Source: Candidatus Endoriftia persephone str. Hot96_1+Hot96_2
GTDB taxonomy: Bacteria > Pseudomonadota > Gammaproteobacteria > Chromatiales > Chromatiaceae
Direction: 5' to 3'
DNA length: 7,980 bases
Assembly: GCA_000168735.1 (NCBI GenBank)
Contig: AASF01002162.1
Span: 1-7,980, forward strand
Under the pieces are notes generated by a model. The model worked only from the letters and a program-made list of their open reading frames with translations. It did not search any database and was not told where the DNA came from. The position numbers and the translations under genes are program-made. This document shows, piece after piece, positions 1 to 6,879 of this stretch (within the stretch, counting starts at the first letter, position 1; the number at the start of each line of letters is the position of its first letter).

Positions 1-814
1 CTTAGCTTCAGCAGTCGTAAATCCGCAACCCAGGCGCAAATCAAACAATCCAAAACCCAGCTTGCTCAAGAGTAAAGATACTCTGTGGCGCACCGGAAAT
101 TCGTCTGCCTTTTGATGCTCGTATCGGCAATGTTTCAGTAGAAAAAGGTGAGTATACTGCCGTTGGCAGCGTGTTGTTTGAAGCATTGGGCACACAGGCC
201 GTTGAAATCAATGCCCAACTACCTCGTGCGTCAGTTTTACCCACTGCTAATGGGGCTTGGCAAACACAGTTTGAATTTGCAAAACCCGGAAGACTTGCAG
301 TCTGCATTCTCGAAAATTCAGCTGGAGGCGAACGTTAGCCTGGTCGGATACAAAGGGAATATTGCAAGATGGCGAGGTGAATTACTGCGAATAGGCGAGT
401 CTATTGATCCTGACCGGGATACGATTGACTTAGTCGTTGCTGTCAACAATCCCTATGAAGACGTCATTCCTGGCAAGCGTCCACCCTTGCTACAAGGCAT
501 GTATGCAGCCGTCGAATTTTTCACGCCCCCACATGAGATGCTGATTTTACCAAGAAAGGCCATCCACCAGGGACGCGTCTATGTCGCCAAAGCAAATAAT
601 CGGTTAGAAATTCGCCCGGTGAACATTCTTCACAAACAAGGACAACTAGTGATTGTCGACAATGGGATCAAAGAGGGTGAAAAAATCATTATTACCGATG
701 TCATTCCTGTGATTGAAGGTTTGCCTCTCAAACCTGTTCTGGCAGACGAGTATGAAAAGCAGTCTAGCCAAAGACGCTATTGGTGAAGAATACATGAGGC
801 CAAACGATACTTAA
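1..814 (+). pseudogene. RND efflux membrane fusion (periplasmic adaptor) protein, 5' end missing, frameshifted
   Basis: Periplasmic adaptor that would join an inner-membrane RND pump to an outer-membrane channel. The start lies outside the window. Reading begins in frame 1 (1-75) in the end of the coiled-coil hairpin (KSATQAQIKQSKTQLAQE), moves to frame 3 near 75-80 for the lipoyl-type half (PFDARIGNVSVEKGEY, then VGSVLFEALGTQAVEINAQL), returns to frame 1 near 230-240 for the beta-barrel and membrane-proximal domains (NLQNPEDLQSAFSKIQLEAN; PGKRPPLLQGMYAAVEFFTP; LPRKAIHQGRVYVAKANNRL; GIKEGEKIIITDVIPVIEGL). Frame 1 stops at 784-786, but a one-base shift near 762 gives SLAKDAIGEEYMRPNDT and a stop at 812-814, which I take as the more natural end. 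The RND permease follows 66 bases later, the usual adaptor-pump order. The family assignment is strong; whether the gene is truly broken or only misread is open. Confidence 0.85.
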
Positions 815-880
815 TGAAAATAAAGTTATCGGCAGTGGCAGCCTTACTTCACCTCATTATTTGACTGAAGGTGATGCGGA

Positions 881-3800
881 ATGATTCGTTATTTTGCGGC
901 ACATCCCACCATCAGTAATATATTGATGATGGTAATAATCGCCATTGGTTTTTATTCACTGAATGGGCTAAATAAAGAATCGTTTCCATTACTTAAGCCC
1001 AGCAAGGTACAGGTCACGGTTGCCTATCCTGGAGCAAGTCCATCCGATATTGAAGATGGCATATGCATCCCACTGGAAGATGCCACAGATGGTATCAGCT
1101 TTTTAAAAGAGCAGGAATGTGATGCCCGTGACAATATCGCCATTTTTACATTGGAAATGCAGGAAGCGGGAAATATACGTGAGTTTACTGATGATATTAA
1201 AACTGAAATTGATGCAATCCAGAACTTCCCGGAGAATATCGAAGACCCTGTGATCAAACAGTTGGGGAGAATTAACCCGGTTGCTAATATTGCCATCACC
1301 TCAGATAAATTAACACCCACCGAATTAAAAGAACTGGCAGAGTATTACCGTGATCGTCTGATTGCCATGCCCCAAGTCCCGATCGTGAGCATGGACGGTT
1401 TCTCCACGCATCAATTGCAAGTATTAATCCGCCCTGATACTCAGCAAAAATACAATCTTAGTGTCCAGGATATTGCCAACTTAATTGGCAGCTCAGGCGT
1501 TAGAATTACCCGTAGGAAAATTGGAAGCGACGGAAACCTCCTATCAGATTCGTTTTGATAATGCCAGAAAGACAGCTAATGAACTCGCAAATCTCATTAT
1601 TATCAATACACCAGAAGGTGGTGAAATAAAACTGGGCGATATTGCCAAAATTGAGGATAAATTTGAAAAGCCTGAAGAACGCATCGAGCTAAACGGCAAA
1701 CTGGCTGCACTACTTAAAATCAGCAAAAACACCATTGACGACACACTAAAAGTTGCTGATGCACTGATTGAGTTTGTTGAAAAAGAAAACAAAATTCTGC
1801 CTGAAGGAAGCACAGCTGACCATTGTCAACGATAGCTCCACATCAGTGCGCGACCGGTTACAATTGTTATTAACAAATGGTTGGCAGGGTCTGATCCTGG
1901 CAACTTTTATGCTGCTCCTGTTTTTTTCATGGCGTTACACTTTTTGGATTGCTCTGGGCTTACCTATTTCATTTTTGGGTGGTCTTGCCATGATGGTCGT
2001 CTTTGGCGTGAGTATCAACATGATCTCAATGGTCGCCTTGCTTATGGCGATAGGCATTTTAATGGATGACGCCATAGTACTGTCTGAAAATATTGATCAT
2101 GAATACCGCAAAGGAAAATCGCCACTGGATGCCGCTATTGATGGCACCAAAGGAGGTTTTTCGCGGCGTCTTTTCTTCCTATCTTACATCCGCCTTTTTA
2201 TTTGGCAGCTTGTTGATGATGAAAGGCGATCTGGGGCAGATATTGGGTGTCCTGCCTGTGGTTTTACTGTCAGTGCTTACCATCAGTTTAATTGAAGCAT
2301 TTCTTGGTGTTGCCTTTACCACCTGAAGCACTCGTCTGGAACATGCGCACCACAAAGCACCGACAAGATGGCGATAGAAATTTGAAATCCTGTTCGATCA
2401 ATTTCGCCATGGAGTTGGCCGTGCTGCCCAACTCGCCATGCAGTTCCGTTAGGTCACTGTCGGCATAGCTCTGGCTATGTTGATTTTTTCTGTCGGCTTG
2501 GTTGCAACTGGAACAGTTAAATTTAAGGCATTCCCTGATCTGGAAGGAAACAATCTGGGAAGCCCAGAATTCTACTGCCGCAAGGCACACCATTGGCAGA
2601 AACCGAAAGGGTGGTGCATACACTGCTCAATGCCTTAGATGAAACCAATAAAACCCTTAGCCAAAATGAAGCAGAAGAGCTGGTTAAAAATGTGCAGCTT
2701 TCATACGGCGAACATGGCGATGTCCCAGAAAATGGATCACATCTGGCAACCCTCAGTATCGATTTGCTTAACACTGAAGAACGCAATACTAAAATTCTTG
2801 AGTTAATTCAGCTTTGGAAACAAAAAACCGGGGCACTACCCGACGTGCTAAGTATTCAATACAAAGAACCCAAGGTAGGCCCAGCGGGACGTGCCATTCA
2901 CATTCGCCTGAGTGGACAAGACATGGATGAATTGTCAAGGGCATCATGGGAAGTGCAAAACTGGCTCAGAGGTTATAATGGCGTAAACAATTTGCTGGAT
3001 GACCTTCGCCCAGGCAAGCCGCAGTACAGTATCAAACTCAAACCCGGTGCATTAGCCGCAGGCATTGATTCCCGTAGTATTGCCTTGCAACTGCGGTCGG
3101 CTTATCTGGAAGTTAAAATCAGTGAGATTTACAAGGGACGTGAAGCCTATGAAATTGTTGCCAAACTGGACAACCAGCAAGGTCATGAGTTACTCGATTT
3201 TGATAATTTCACCGTATTTTCAAAAACTGGAAAGGAAATTCCCTTAGGCAGTGTCGCCACCTATCACTGAGGAACGTGAATTTTCTCGAATGCGGGCATA
3301 TCAACCACCAGCGCACAGTCAATATACCTCGGCGATGTGGATGCAGACATCGCCAATACCTCGGAAGTCATCGCAAGCTTACAAAAAAACTTTTTAGGCA
3401 CATTGCAAGAGCGCTATCCTGAAATTACTTTTAAACTTAAAGGTGAAGTCGAGAACGGCACTGAAACCAAACTATCTATACTCTCAGGCTTCGGGCTGGG
3501 TGCATTTGGGGTATTCCTTTTACTTAGCCTGCAATTTCGAAATTACCGCGAACCATTAATCGTCATGATTAATATTCCTCTTGCCCTCATCGGTGCAATC
3601 TGGGGGCATCTGATTATGGGGTTGGATTTCACCCTGCCGAGTATGATTGGCTTCGTTTCTCTGGCGGGTATAGTTGTGAATGATTCGATCCTGCTGGTCG
3701 AATTTGTGAAATATCGAGTAGAAGAAGGCATGCTCTTTCACGATGCTGCCAGGCAAGCGGTATATGATCGCTTTCGAGCCATTTTCCTCACCTCTGTCAC

Positions 3801-3999
3801 CACCATTGCTGGCATGACACCCTTGCTATTTGAAACCAGTACACAAGCATTAATTCTGGTCCCTTTGGTAACCAGTATTGTGTTTGGCATGTTGGCATCT
3901 ACTGTATTGATCATGTTGGTACTGCCTGCCATGTATGCAATTATGGAAGATGTTGGTTTTGTAAAATTAACAGGGGAGCCAGAGCGGTCAGCGGCATAG
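881..3999 (+). pseudogene. RND efflux permease (AcrB/HAE-type), full length but with many frameshifts
   Basis: Proton-driven inner-membrane exporter of the RND superfamily. ATG at 881 has AAGGTG at 868-873, seven bases upstream. The span of 3119 bases equals about 1040 residues, normal for this family. Order: N-terminal helix MIRYFAAHPTISNILMMVII; porter domain with VAYPGASPSDIEDGICIPLE; TM4 with the paired acidic residues of the proton relay in GILMDDAIVLSENI (Asp-Asp at 2065-2070); AFPDLEG then LLPQGTPLAETERVVHTLLN opening the second porter half; TM10 region with SLAGIVVNDSILLVEF (Asn-Asp at 3679-3684); last helix ending near 3950. Frame changes fall near 1502 (2 to 3), 1812 (3 to 1), 2152 (1 to 2), 2300, 2317 and 2334 (2 to 3 to 1 to 2), 2555-2566 (2 to 1), and 3262, 3293 and 3323 (1 to 2 to 3 to 1). 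In-frame TAG codons occur at 2375-2377 and 2450-2452. From 3325 to the stop it is open. Substrate cannot be told from sequence. Confidence 0.92.
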
Positions 4000-4276
4000 C
4001 TAATGGAGAAGCAAAGGGCGCCTCTAATTAATGTATGACTAGAGAGCTTCTGATCAAGTCATGGACTCATATCTTGTACCCAGAATATCGACTTCGTCCA
4101 GACTTAATCAAAGACTCTCTAGCTCCCATGCGTGAATAAAGATCGATAACTGCTCAGCCAGAATCGTTCGGGGTACCCTAAAGCTCGCGTAAATTCCATA
4201 TTACCCAGGGCGCACATGCTTCGGTGATAGGCAACAAAAACATAAAAGCATCATAGAAAACCGGATAATATTAGAC
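4000..4276. other. Intergenic stretch between RND pump and cytochrome c' gene
   Basis: No open frame of note on either strand and no protein-like segment that I recognise. It holds a loose 8-base inverted repeat (CTAGAGAG at 4039-4046 and CTCTCTAG at 4115-4122), too widely spaced to call a terminator. An AT-rich GATAATATT at 4264-4272 resembles a -10 box but sits immediately before the ATG at 4277, so it would give an almost leaderless message. No clear Shine-Dalgarno sequence precedes that ATG. Confidence 0.4.
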
Positions 4277-4739
4277 ATGAGAACTGCCTACATAATAAGA
4301 ACGATCCTGCTTGGCTGGATTTGCCATTATAGTTGCCAGTAGTCAGGGCGCCTTGCCGAGACTGCGCCTGATTCCAACGAGCCTCTGGCTTTGAGAAAAA
4401 TCATGCAAGACTTGGGTAAGAACATGCAGGCCATCACCGATGGCATTTCTCGTGAGGACTGGGAACTTGTCGAAAAAGCCGCGTCACAGGTAGCTGATCA
4501 TCCACGACCACCATTCGGCGAGAAAGTACGCATCCTGGGCTTTGTGGGTACCAATGTAAGCAAGTTCAAGGGCTATGACTGGTGAAACCCATGACGCTGC
4601 ACATATATTGGGTGAAGTTGCAGCAGAAAAAAACGGCTACGGCGTGGTCTCGGCCTTCTCAGCGCTGCAAAATACCTGCCTGGCCTGTCACCAGAGTTTC
4701 CGCAAATCATTCCAGGAACACTTCTATGGTCAGCGCTGA
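4277..4739 (+). pseudogene. c-type cytochrome of the cytochrome c'/c556 (class II) type, frameshifted
   Basis: Small periplasmic monoheme cytochrome with the heme site near its C-terminus. From ATG 4277 a signal peptide can be read as MRTAYIIRTILLGW in frame 2, FAIIVASSQGAL in frame 3 (about 4317-4352), then back in frame 2 at AETAPDSNEPLALRKIMQDL. Cleavage would follow an Ala-Leu-Ala-like site. The helical body (MQDLGKNMQAITDGISREDW, SQVADHPRPPFGEKV) runs to FKGYDW with a stop at 4583-4585. Dropping one base near 4580 gives GETHDAAHILGEVAAEKNGY and then NTCLACHQSFRKSFQEHFYG, with the CxxCH heme site at 4677-4691 and stop TGA 4737-4739. A Met in the first helix (IMQDLGKNM) resembles the axial ligand of low-spin c556, but this is inference. 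Total of about 154 residues suits the family. With three indels it cannot be expressed as written. Confidence 0.8.
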
Positions 4740-4789
4740 AGTGATCCCTAGTTGTGGTCTCACGAGATCTATCCTGCAAACTGTTTCGT

Positions 4790-4815
4790 AAAGGATGAGG
4801 AAGATCTTCTCCTTT
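4790..4815. terminator. Possible bidirectional terminator (imperfect palindrome)
   Basis: AAAGGA (4790-4795) pairs with TCCTTT (4810-4815), and the inner GAAGATCTTC (4800-4809) is itself a perfect palindrome, leaving TGAG as a bulge. It lies about 50 bases after the stop of the cytochrome c' gene, with A residues on one flank and T residues on the other. The stem is AT-rich and there is no long T run, so a terminator role is only a suggestion. Confidence 0.28.
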
Positions 4816-5098
4816 AATCGGGCACTATGAAGGGACTAGGCCATGCAGTACACACAACCTTACCAACAGACAATGTCAGTTCGGTGTCGCCTACCCGACA
4901 GGGGCTATGAATACCCAACATCTTGGCATATAGATTTTGTCTCTCATGGCCAATAACGCTAACTTATCCACTCAACCAAGGGAAGAGCCTTGTGATTAAG
5001 CCGGCCAACGTGGATACATAACGCGGCAGCCCATTATCGCGTTGGGCAATTAAGGCATCACCATAGAATAAGCCGTGCAAGGCAACGGAGAATTAAGT

Positions 5099-5260
5099 TT
5101 AAATCGGGTAGAGTCGGAACAGTTTGGAGTCCAAACTATTCGGCATCATGGCGGATAGGTGGTTAATTGGATCGGTCACTGTCGAAAGATCATCTCGCCT
5201 TACAAGGCTCAGGCAGGATGCGGCTTCGTTGTTAGTGCAGAAATTATCTGCTAGGGGCAT
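5099..5260 (-). CDS. Short hypothetical open frame (53 residues), doubtful
   Basis: ATG at 5260-5258 opens 53 codons to TAA at 5101-5099 on the - strand, beginning MPLADNFCTNNEAASCLS and ending NSLDSKLFRLYPI. The composition looks more protein-like than other frames here, but I do not recognise it and see no obvious Shine-Dalgarno sequence. It may be the end of a decayed gene or chance. No membrane segment, signal peptide or metal-binding pattern is visible. Confidence 0.18.
   Translation of the reverse strand: MPLADNFCTNNEAASCLSLVRRDDLSTVTDPINHLSAMMPNSLDSKLFRLYPI
5121..5137. repeat. Tight 17-base palindrome (8-base arms, 1-base centre)
   Basis: AGTTTGGA (5121-5128), a single G, then TCCAAACT (5130-5137): the arms match perfectly. 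The shape is that of a dimeric repressor operator or a very short hairpin. No promoter or regulator gene is evident beside it, so its role is unknown. Confidence 0.5.
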
Positions 5261-5413
5261 GCCGGGAGATAATAGATTTTCTGGGTGTGAATAATGGTGC
5301 GGGCAAGCAAGGAAAGCAGTTCAAGCTTCCCACCGCAGAAACGCTACGTCCTCAGAGCGGTGCAGCATTGTGAATCAAAGACACAGGCCAGCATAGAATT
5401 ATGCCCAACAATG

Positions 5414-5476
5414 GGGCTCAGTGGTGTCAAAAAGCTCCGCTCGTGCCTCGCTCCACTTTTTGACACCACTGAGCCC
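5414..5476. repeat. Perfect 21-base inverted repeat around a 21-base loop at a gene's 3' end
   Basis: The left arm 5414-5434 (starting GGGCTCAGTGG, ending TCAAAAAG) is the exact reverse complement of the right arm 5456-5476 (starting CTTTTTGACACC, ending GAGCCC). The loop 5435-5455 contains CGCTC twice (5438-5442, 5449-5453). The right arm lies inside the membrane-protein gene (residues Ala-Gln-Trp-Cys-Gln-Lys), and the left arm supplies that gene's TGA stop. It could work as a terminator for the - strand pair, but no T run follows it. A small palindromic mobile repeat or an inverted copy made by template switching are the other readings. Confidence 0.8.
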
Positions 5477-5840
5477 AAGCGATTGCAATCCAAACTACAG
5501 AACGCAAGGTCATGGCGGCTACAGTGCGCTGTTCATATTCACCACCATAAAAGATATGAATTCCAAAGGCGCCAAAGACCAATAGTGTCAATGTAGCTAT
5601 GATAATTGCCGCCGCCGGAGCCCAAGCTTTCTCCAGCCAAATACCAATTCCGGTAGCTACATAGAAAAAACCTGCAGAAAAGTTGAACCAAAGTACAAAA
5701 TCGACATAGTTTCCTGCGGCGCGTCTAGCTTCTCCATCAATAAAGAGCACGCTGCCGCCTGATTTAATGGTCATCACGCCAAAGGCCACTGCGATGATGG
5801 CGGCAATCCAGACCCATGCGGGCCGTTTTTTAGTAATCAT
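5427..5840 (-). CDS. Small four-helix inner-membrane protein of unknown function
   Basis: 137 residues from ATG 5840-5838, starting MITKKRPAWVWIAAII. Hydrophobic segments lie at about residues 8-24, 46-68, 73-97 and 107-125, with a positively charged N-terminus. Notable conserved-looking pieces are IKSGGSVLFIDGEARRAAG in the first periplasmic or cytoplasmic loop and GGEYEQRTVAAMTLRS before the last helix. I recall similar uncharacterised membrane proteins beside c-type cytochromes, but cannot name a function. The start codon overlaps the stop of the upstream cytochrome gene (TAATG), which implies translational coupling and a shared role. The longer frame starting at 5897 is rejected because it would run deep into the cytochrome gene. 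The last residues (about 122-137, ending VERGTSGAF) are encoded within the inverted repeat 5414-5476, so the natural C-terminus may have been replaced. Confidence 0.8.
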   Translation of the reverse strand: MITKKRPAWVWIAAIIAVAFGVMTIKSGGSVLFIDGEARRAAGNYVDFVLWFNFSAGFFYVATGIGIWLEKAWAPAAAIIIATLTLLVFGAFGIHIFYGGEYEQRTVAAMTLRSVVWIAIAWAQWCQKVERGTSGAF

Positions 5841-6319
5841 TACGATGTTCCTTGATCCAAGGTGAAACCAATATTTATGTAATGGGTAATCTGCCATATC
5901 TCCTTATCGGAGAGCCGCTCCCCAAATGCAGGCATGGCGGTGCCAAACGGTTTGCCGCCTTCCGACAAGGTCCAAAAGAAGAAGGCGTCCGTGCCTACCG
6001 GTAATCTACGGGTAAACGCAAGATTGGCCGGACGGGGGACCAACTGCTTGCCTGCCAGGCCATCCCCTCCACCAGATGCGCCATGACACACCTGGCATTG
6101 CATTTGATACAATTTTTTTCCATCCGAAATATTCTCTGTAGACGCGGGCAATGGGTTTATCAAATCAGCATACTGATTCGGTATATTTCCCCGCATATAT
6201 TGTGTGTAGCGGCCGACAAAGATGGAATTAGAGTCATTAATTCCAATATGCTGGCAACCGATAATGGCCATGGCCGGCAGAAGTAATGAGAGCGTATATG
6301 GTACGCGTAGTGACAGCAT
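5840..6319 (-). CDS. Class I c-type cytochrome, predicted lipoprotein
   Basis: 159 residues with one covalent heme. The start ATG 6319-6317 is preceded by AGGA eight bases upstream and places a lipoprotein signal at the N-terminus: MLSLRVPYTLSLLLPAM then a lipobox Ile-Ile-Gly-Cys with Cys22. The longer frame from 6391 would put 24 polar residues in front of this signal and is unlikely. A spacer region (about 23-65) leads to the cytochrome fold: GKKLYQMQCQVCHGASGGGD with heme site CQVCH at 75-79, VPRPANL, and the axial Met129 in GTAMPAFGERLSDKEIWQ. The C-terminal helix ITHYINIGF is typical of cytochrome c domains found in oxidase and reductase subunits. It would sit on the periplasmic face of a membrane and pass electrons. 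Its stop TAA overlaps the next gene's ATG. Donor and acceptor are not evident. Confidence 0.9.
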   Translation of the reverse strand: MLSLRVPYTLSLLLPAMAIIGCQHIGINDSNSIFVGRYTQYMRGNIPNQYADLINPLPASTENISDGKKLYQMQCQVCHGASGGGDGLAGKQLVPRPANLAFTRRLPVGTDAFFFWTLSEGGKPFGTAMPAFGERLSDKEIWQITHYINIGFTLDQGTS

Positions 6320-6403
6320 TGATCTTGTCCTAGAAAGAGCAGTTAGGCACACACATGGTGCGGACTCTTGATTTACCTGGCTATACAACAAAAATTCTCG
6401 TCA

Positions 6404-6546
6404 CTAATAAGGTGCCAGCCCCAGTGTTTGTGAATGCAACTCCAGCATCTTTCCGGCAGTAAGGGAGGAATAATCATTAGCTATAGCCATGCTGATTGGT
6501 CCTGCTGCCAGGACATACTCCAGGCTAATACGTGTAAATTTTTCAT
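6404..6546 (-). pseudogene. Possible small exported peptide (47 residues) with a one-base deletion
   Basis: ATG 6546-6544 has a good Shine-Dalgarno sequence, AGAGGAAG at 6562-6555. Read directly it ends after 21 residues, but restoring one A in the run of five A's just after the ATG gives Met-Lys-Lys, then FTRISLEYVLAAGPISMAIA, then NDYSSLTAGKMLELHSQTLG and LAPY, with stop TAG at 6406-6404. The first half resembles a signal peptide with cleavage after Ala-Ile-Ala. The mature part would be about 24 residues. It lies upstream of the cytochrome lipoprotein gene, in the same direction, 84 bases away. I do not recognise the family. The strong ribosome site and signal-like start support a gene; the needed deletion and the short length weaken it. 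Confidence 0.4.
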
Positions 6547-6600
6547 ATCTAATTCTTCCTCTTGTGGTTTTTTTGAATAGTTTGATGCGCGTGTAGCGCG

Positions 6601-6629
6601 TCTAAACAATCTACACTAGGCTACGTCAA
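6601..6629 (-). promoter_or_regulatory. Weak sigma70-like promoter candidate for the - strand cytochrome cluster
   Basis: On the - strand TTGACG (6629-6624) is a good -35 box, followed 17 bases later by TTTAGA (6606-6601), a poor -10 box with three of six consensus bases. Transcription would begin near 6594, about 48 bases before the small peptide ATG at 6546. GCGCGTGTAGCGCG overlaps the spacer end region just downstream (6587-6600). This is a guess based on position and the -35 match. Confidence 0.22.
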
Positions 6630-6666
6630 TGATATCTACTTGTCCGGTGCCTCCAGTCTTTAGGCT

Positions 6667-6879
6667 TCAAACACTTATAAGCGCAGCCTCTCTTGCCTTG
6701 AGTGCCTCAACAACCTTATCCTTCAGTCGAGCGGTCTGTGCATCCGCTATCGATGGCTCCTCATGATCGGTGCTGTTGAGTTGACCCAAGTATTGCTCGA
6801 TGCTCGCTTCGATCTGCTCCATCCACCACTTCATCTTGGCCGGAGTGAAGTTCTTGGTCCAATCTGGCCAGTTGGTCAC
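6667..6879 (-). mobile_element. Fragment of an IS1182-like transposase
   Basis: The - strand frame from GTG 6879 encodes 70 residues: a short lead-in, then KNFTPAKMKWWMEQIEASIE, QYLGQLNSTDHEEPSIADAQ and TARLKDKVVEALKAREAAL. This Asn-Phe-Thr-x-x-Lys-Met entry, charged helix with Gln-Ile-Glu-x-Ser-Ile-x-x-Tyr-Leu, and Arg-Leu-Lys-Asp-Lys-Val matches, from my knowledge of the family, the N-terminal to middle linker of IS1182-type transposases, which precedes the catalytic part. No catalytic Asp/Glu region, no upstream helix-turn-helix domain and no terminal inverted repeats are present, so this is a scrap of a once-inserted element. It begins directly at the stop codon of the TPR gene fragment. 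Confidence 0.65.

Larger units (their letters stand above)
4740..5413. other. Gene-poor stretch with no confident gene
   Basis: About 670 bases between the convergent cytochrome c' gene and the membrane-protein gene. Stops are frequent in all frames and I recognise no protein family. It contains an imperfect palindrome at 4790-4815, a short open frame on the - strand at 5099-5260, and a tight palindrome at 5121-5137, each listed separately. Given the indel density elsewhere, a heavily damaged gene could be hidden here, but I could not reconstruct one. Confidence 0.45.

Noticed and set aside
41..307. 88-residue - strand open frame over the adaptor
   Set aside because: Shadow of the adaptor coding region; the + strand reading matches the family in order.
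814..864. 16-codon hydrophobic frame between adaptor and pump
   Set aside because: Too short, no ribosome site of its own beyond the TAATG overlap; mentioned only as a side point of the adaptor end.
881..3999. Programmed frameshifting as a regulatory device in the pump
   Set aside because: The shifts are too many, lack slippery-site plus pseudoknot patterns, and occur equally in unrelated genes of the window.
4039..4122. Inverted pair CTAGAGAG / CTCTCTAG after the pump
   Set aside because: Eight-base arms 68 bases apart with no T run; likely chance rather than a terminator.
4740..5413. Group II intron, attC site or other structured RNA in the gene-poor stretch
   Set aside because: Some stretches look structured, but I found no domain V-like hairpin, no reverse-transcriptase coding, and no attC core sites.
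5294..5596. 100-residue open frame on the + strand
   Set aside because: It runs antisense into the 3' end of the four-helix membrane protein gene and across the inverted repeat; composition is Arg/Ser/Gln-rich without any recognisable domain.
6083..6286. 67-residue + strand open frame
   Set aside because: Entirely antisense to the well-supported cytochrome lipoprotein gene.
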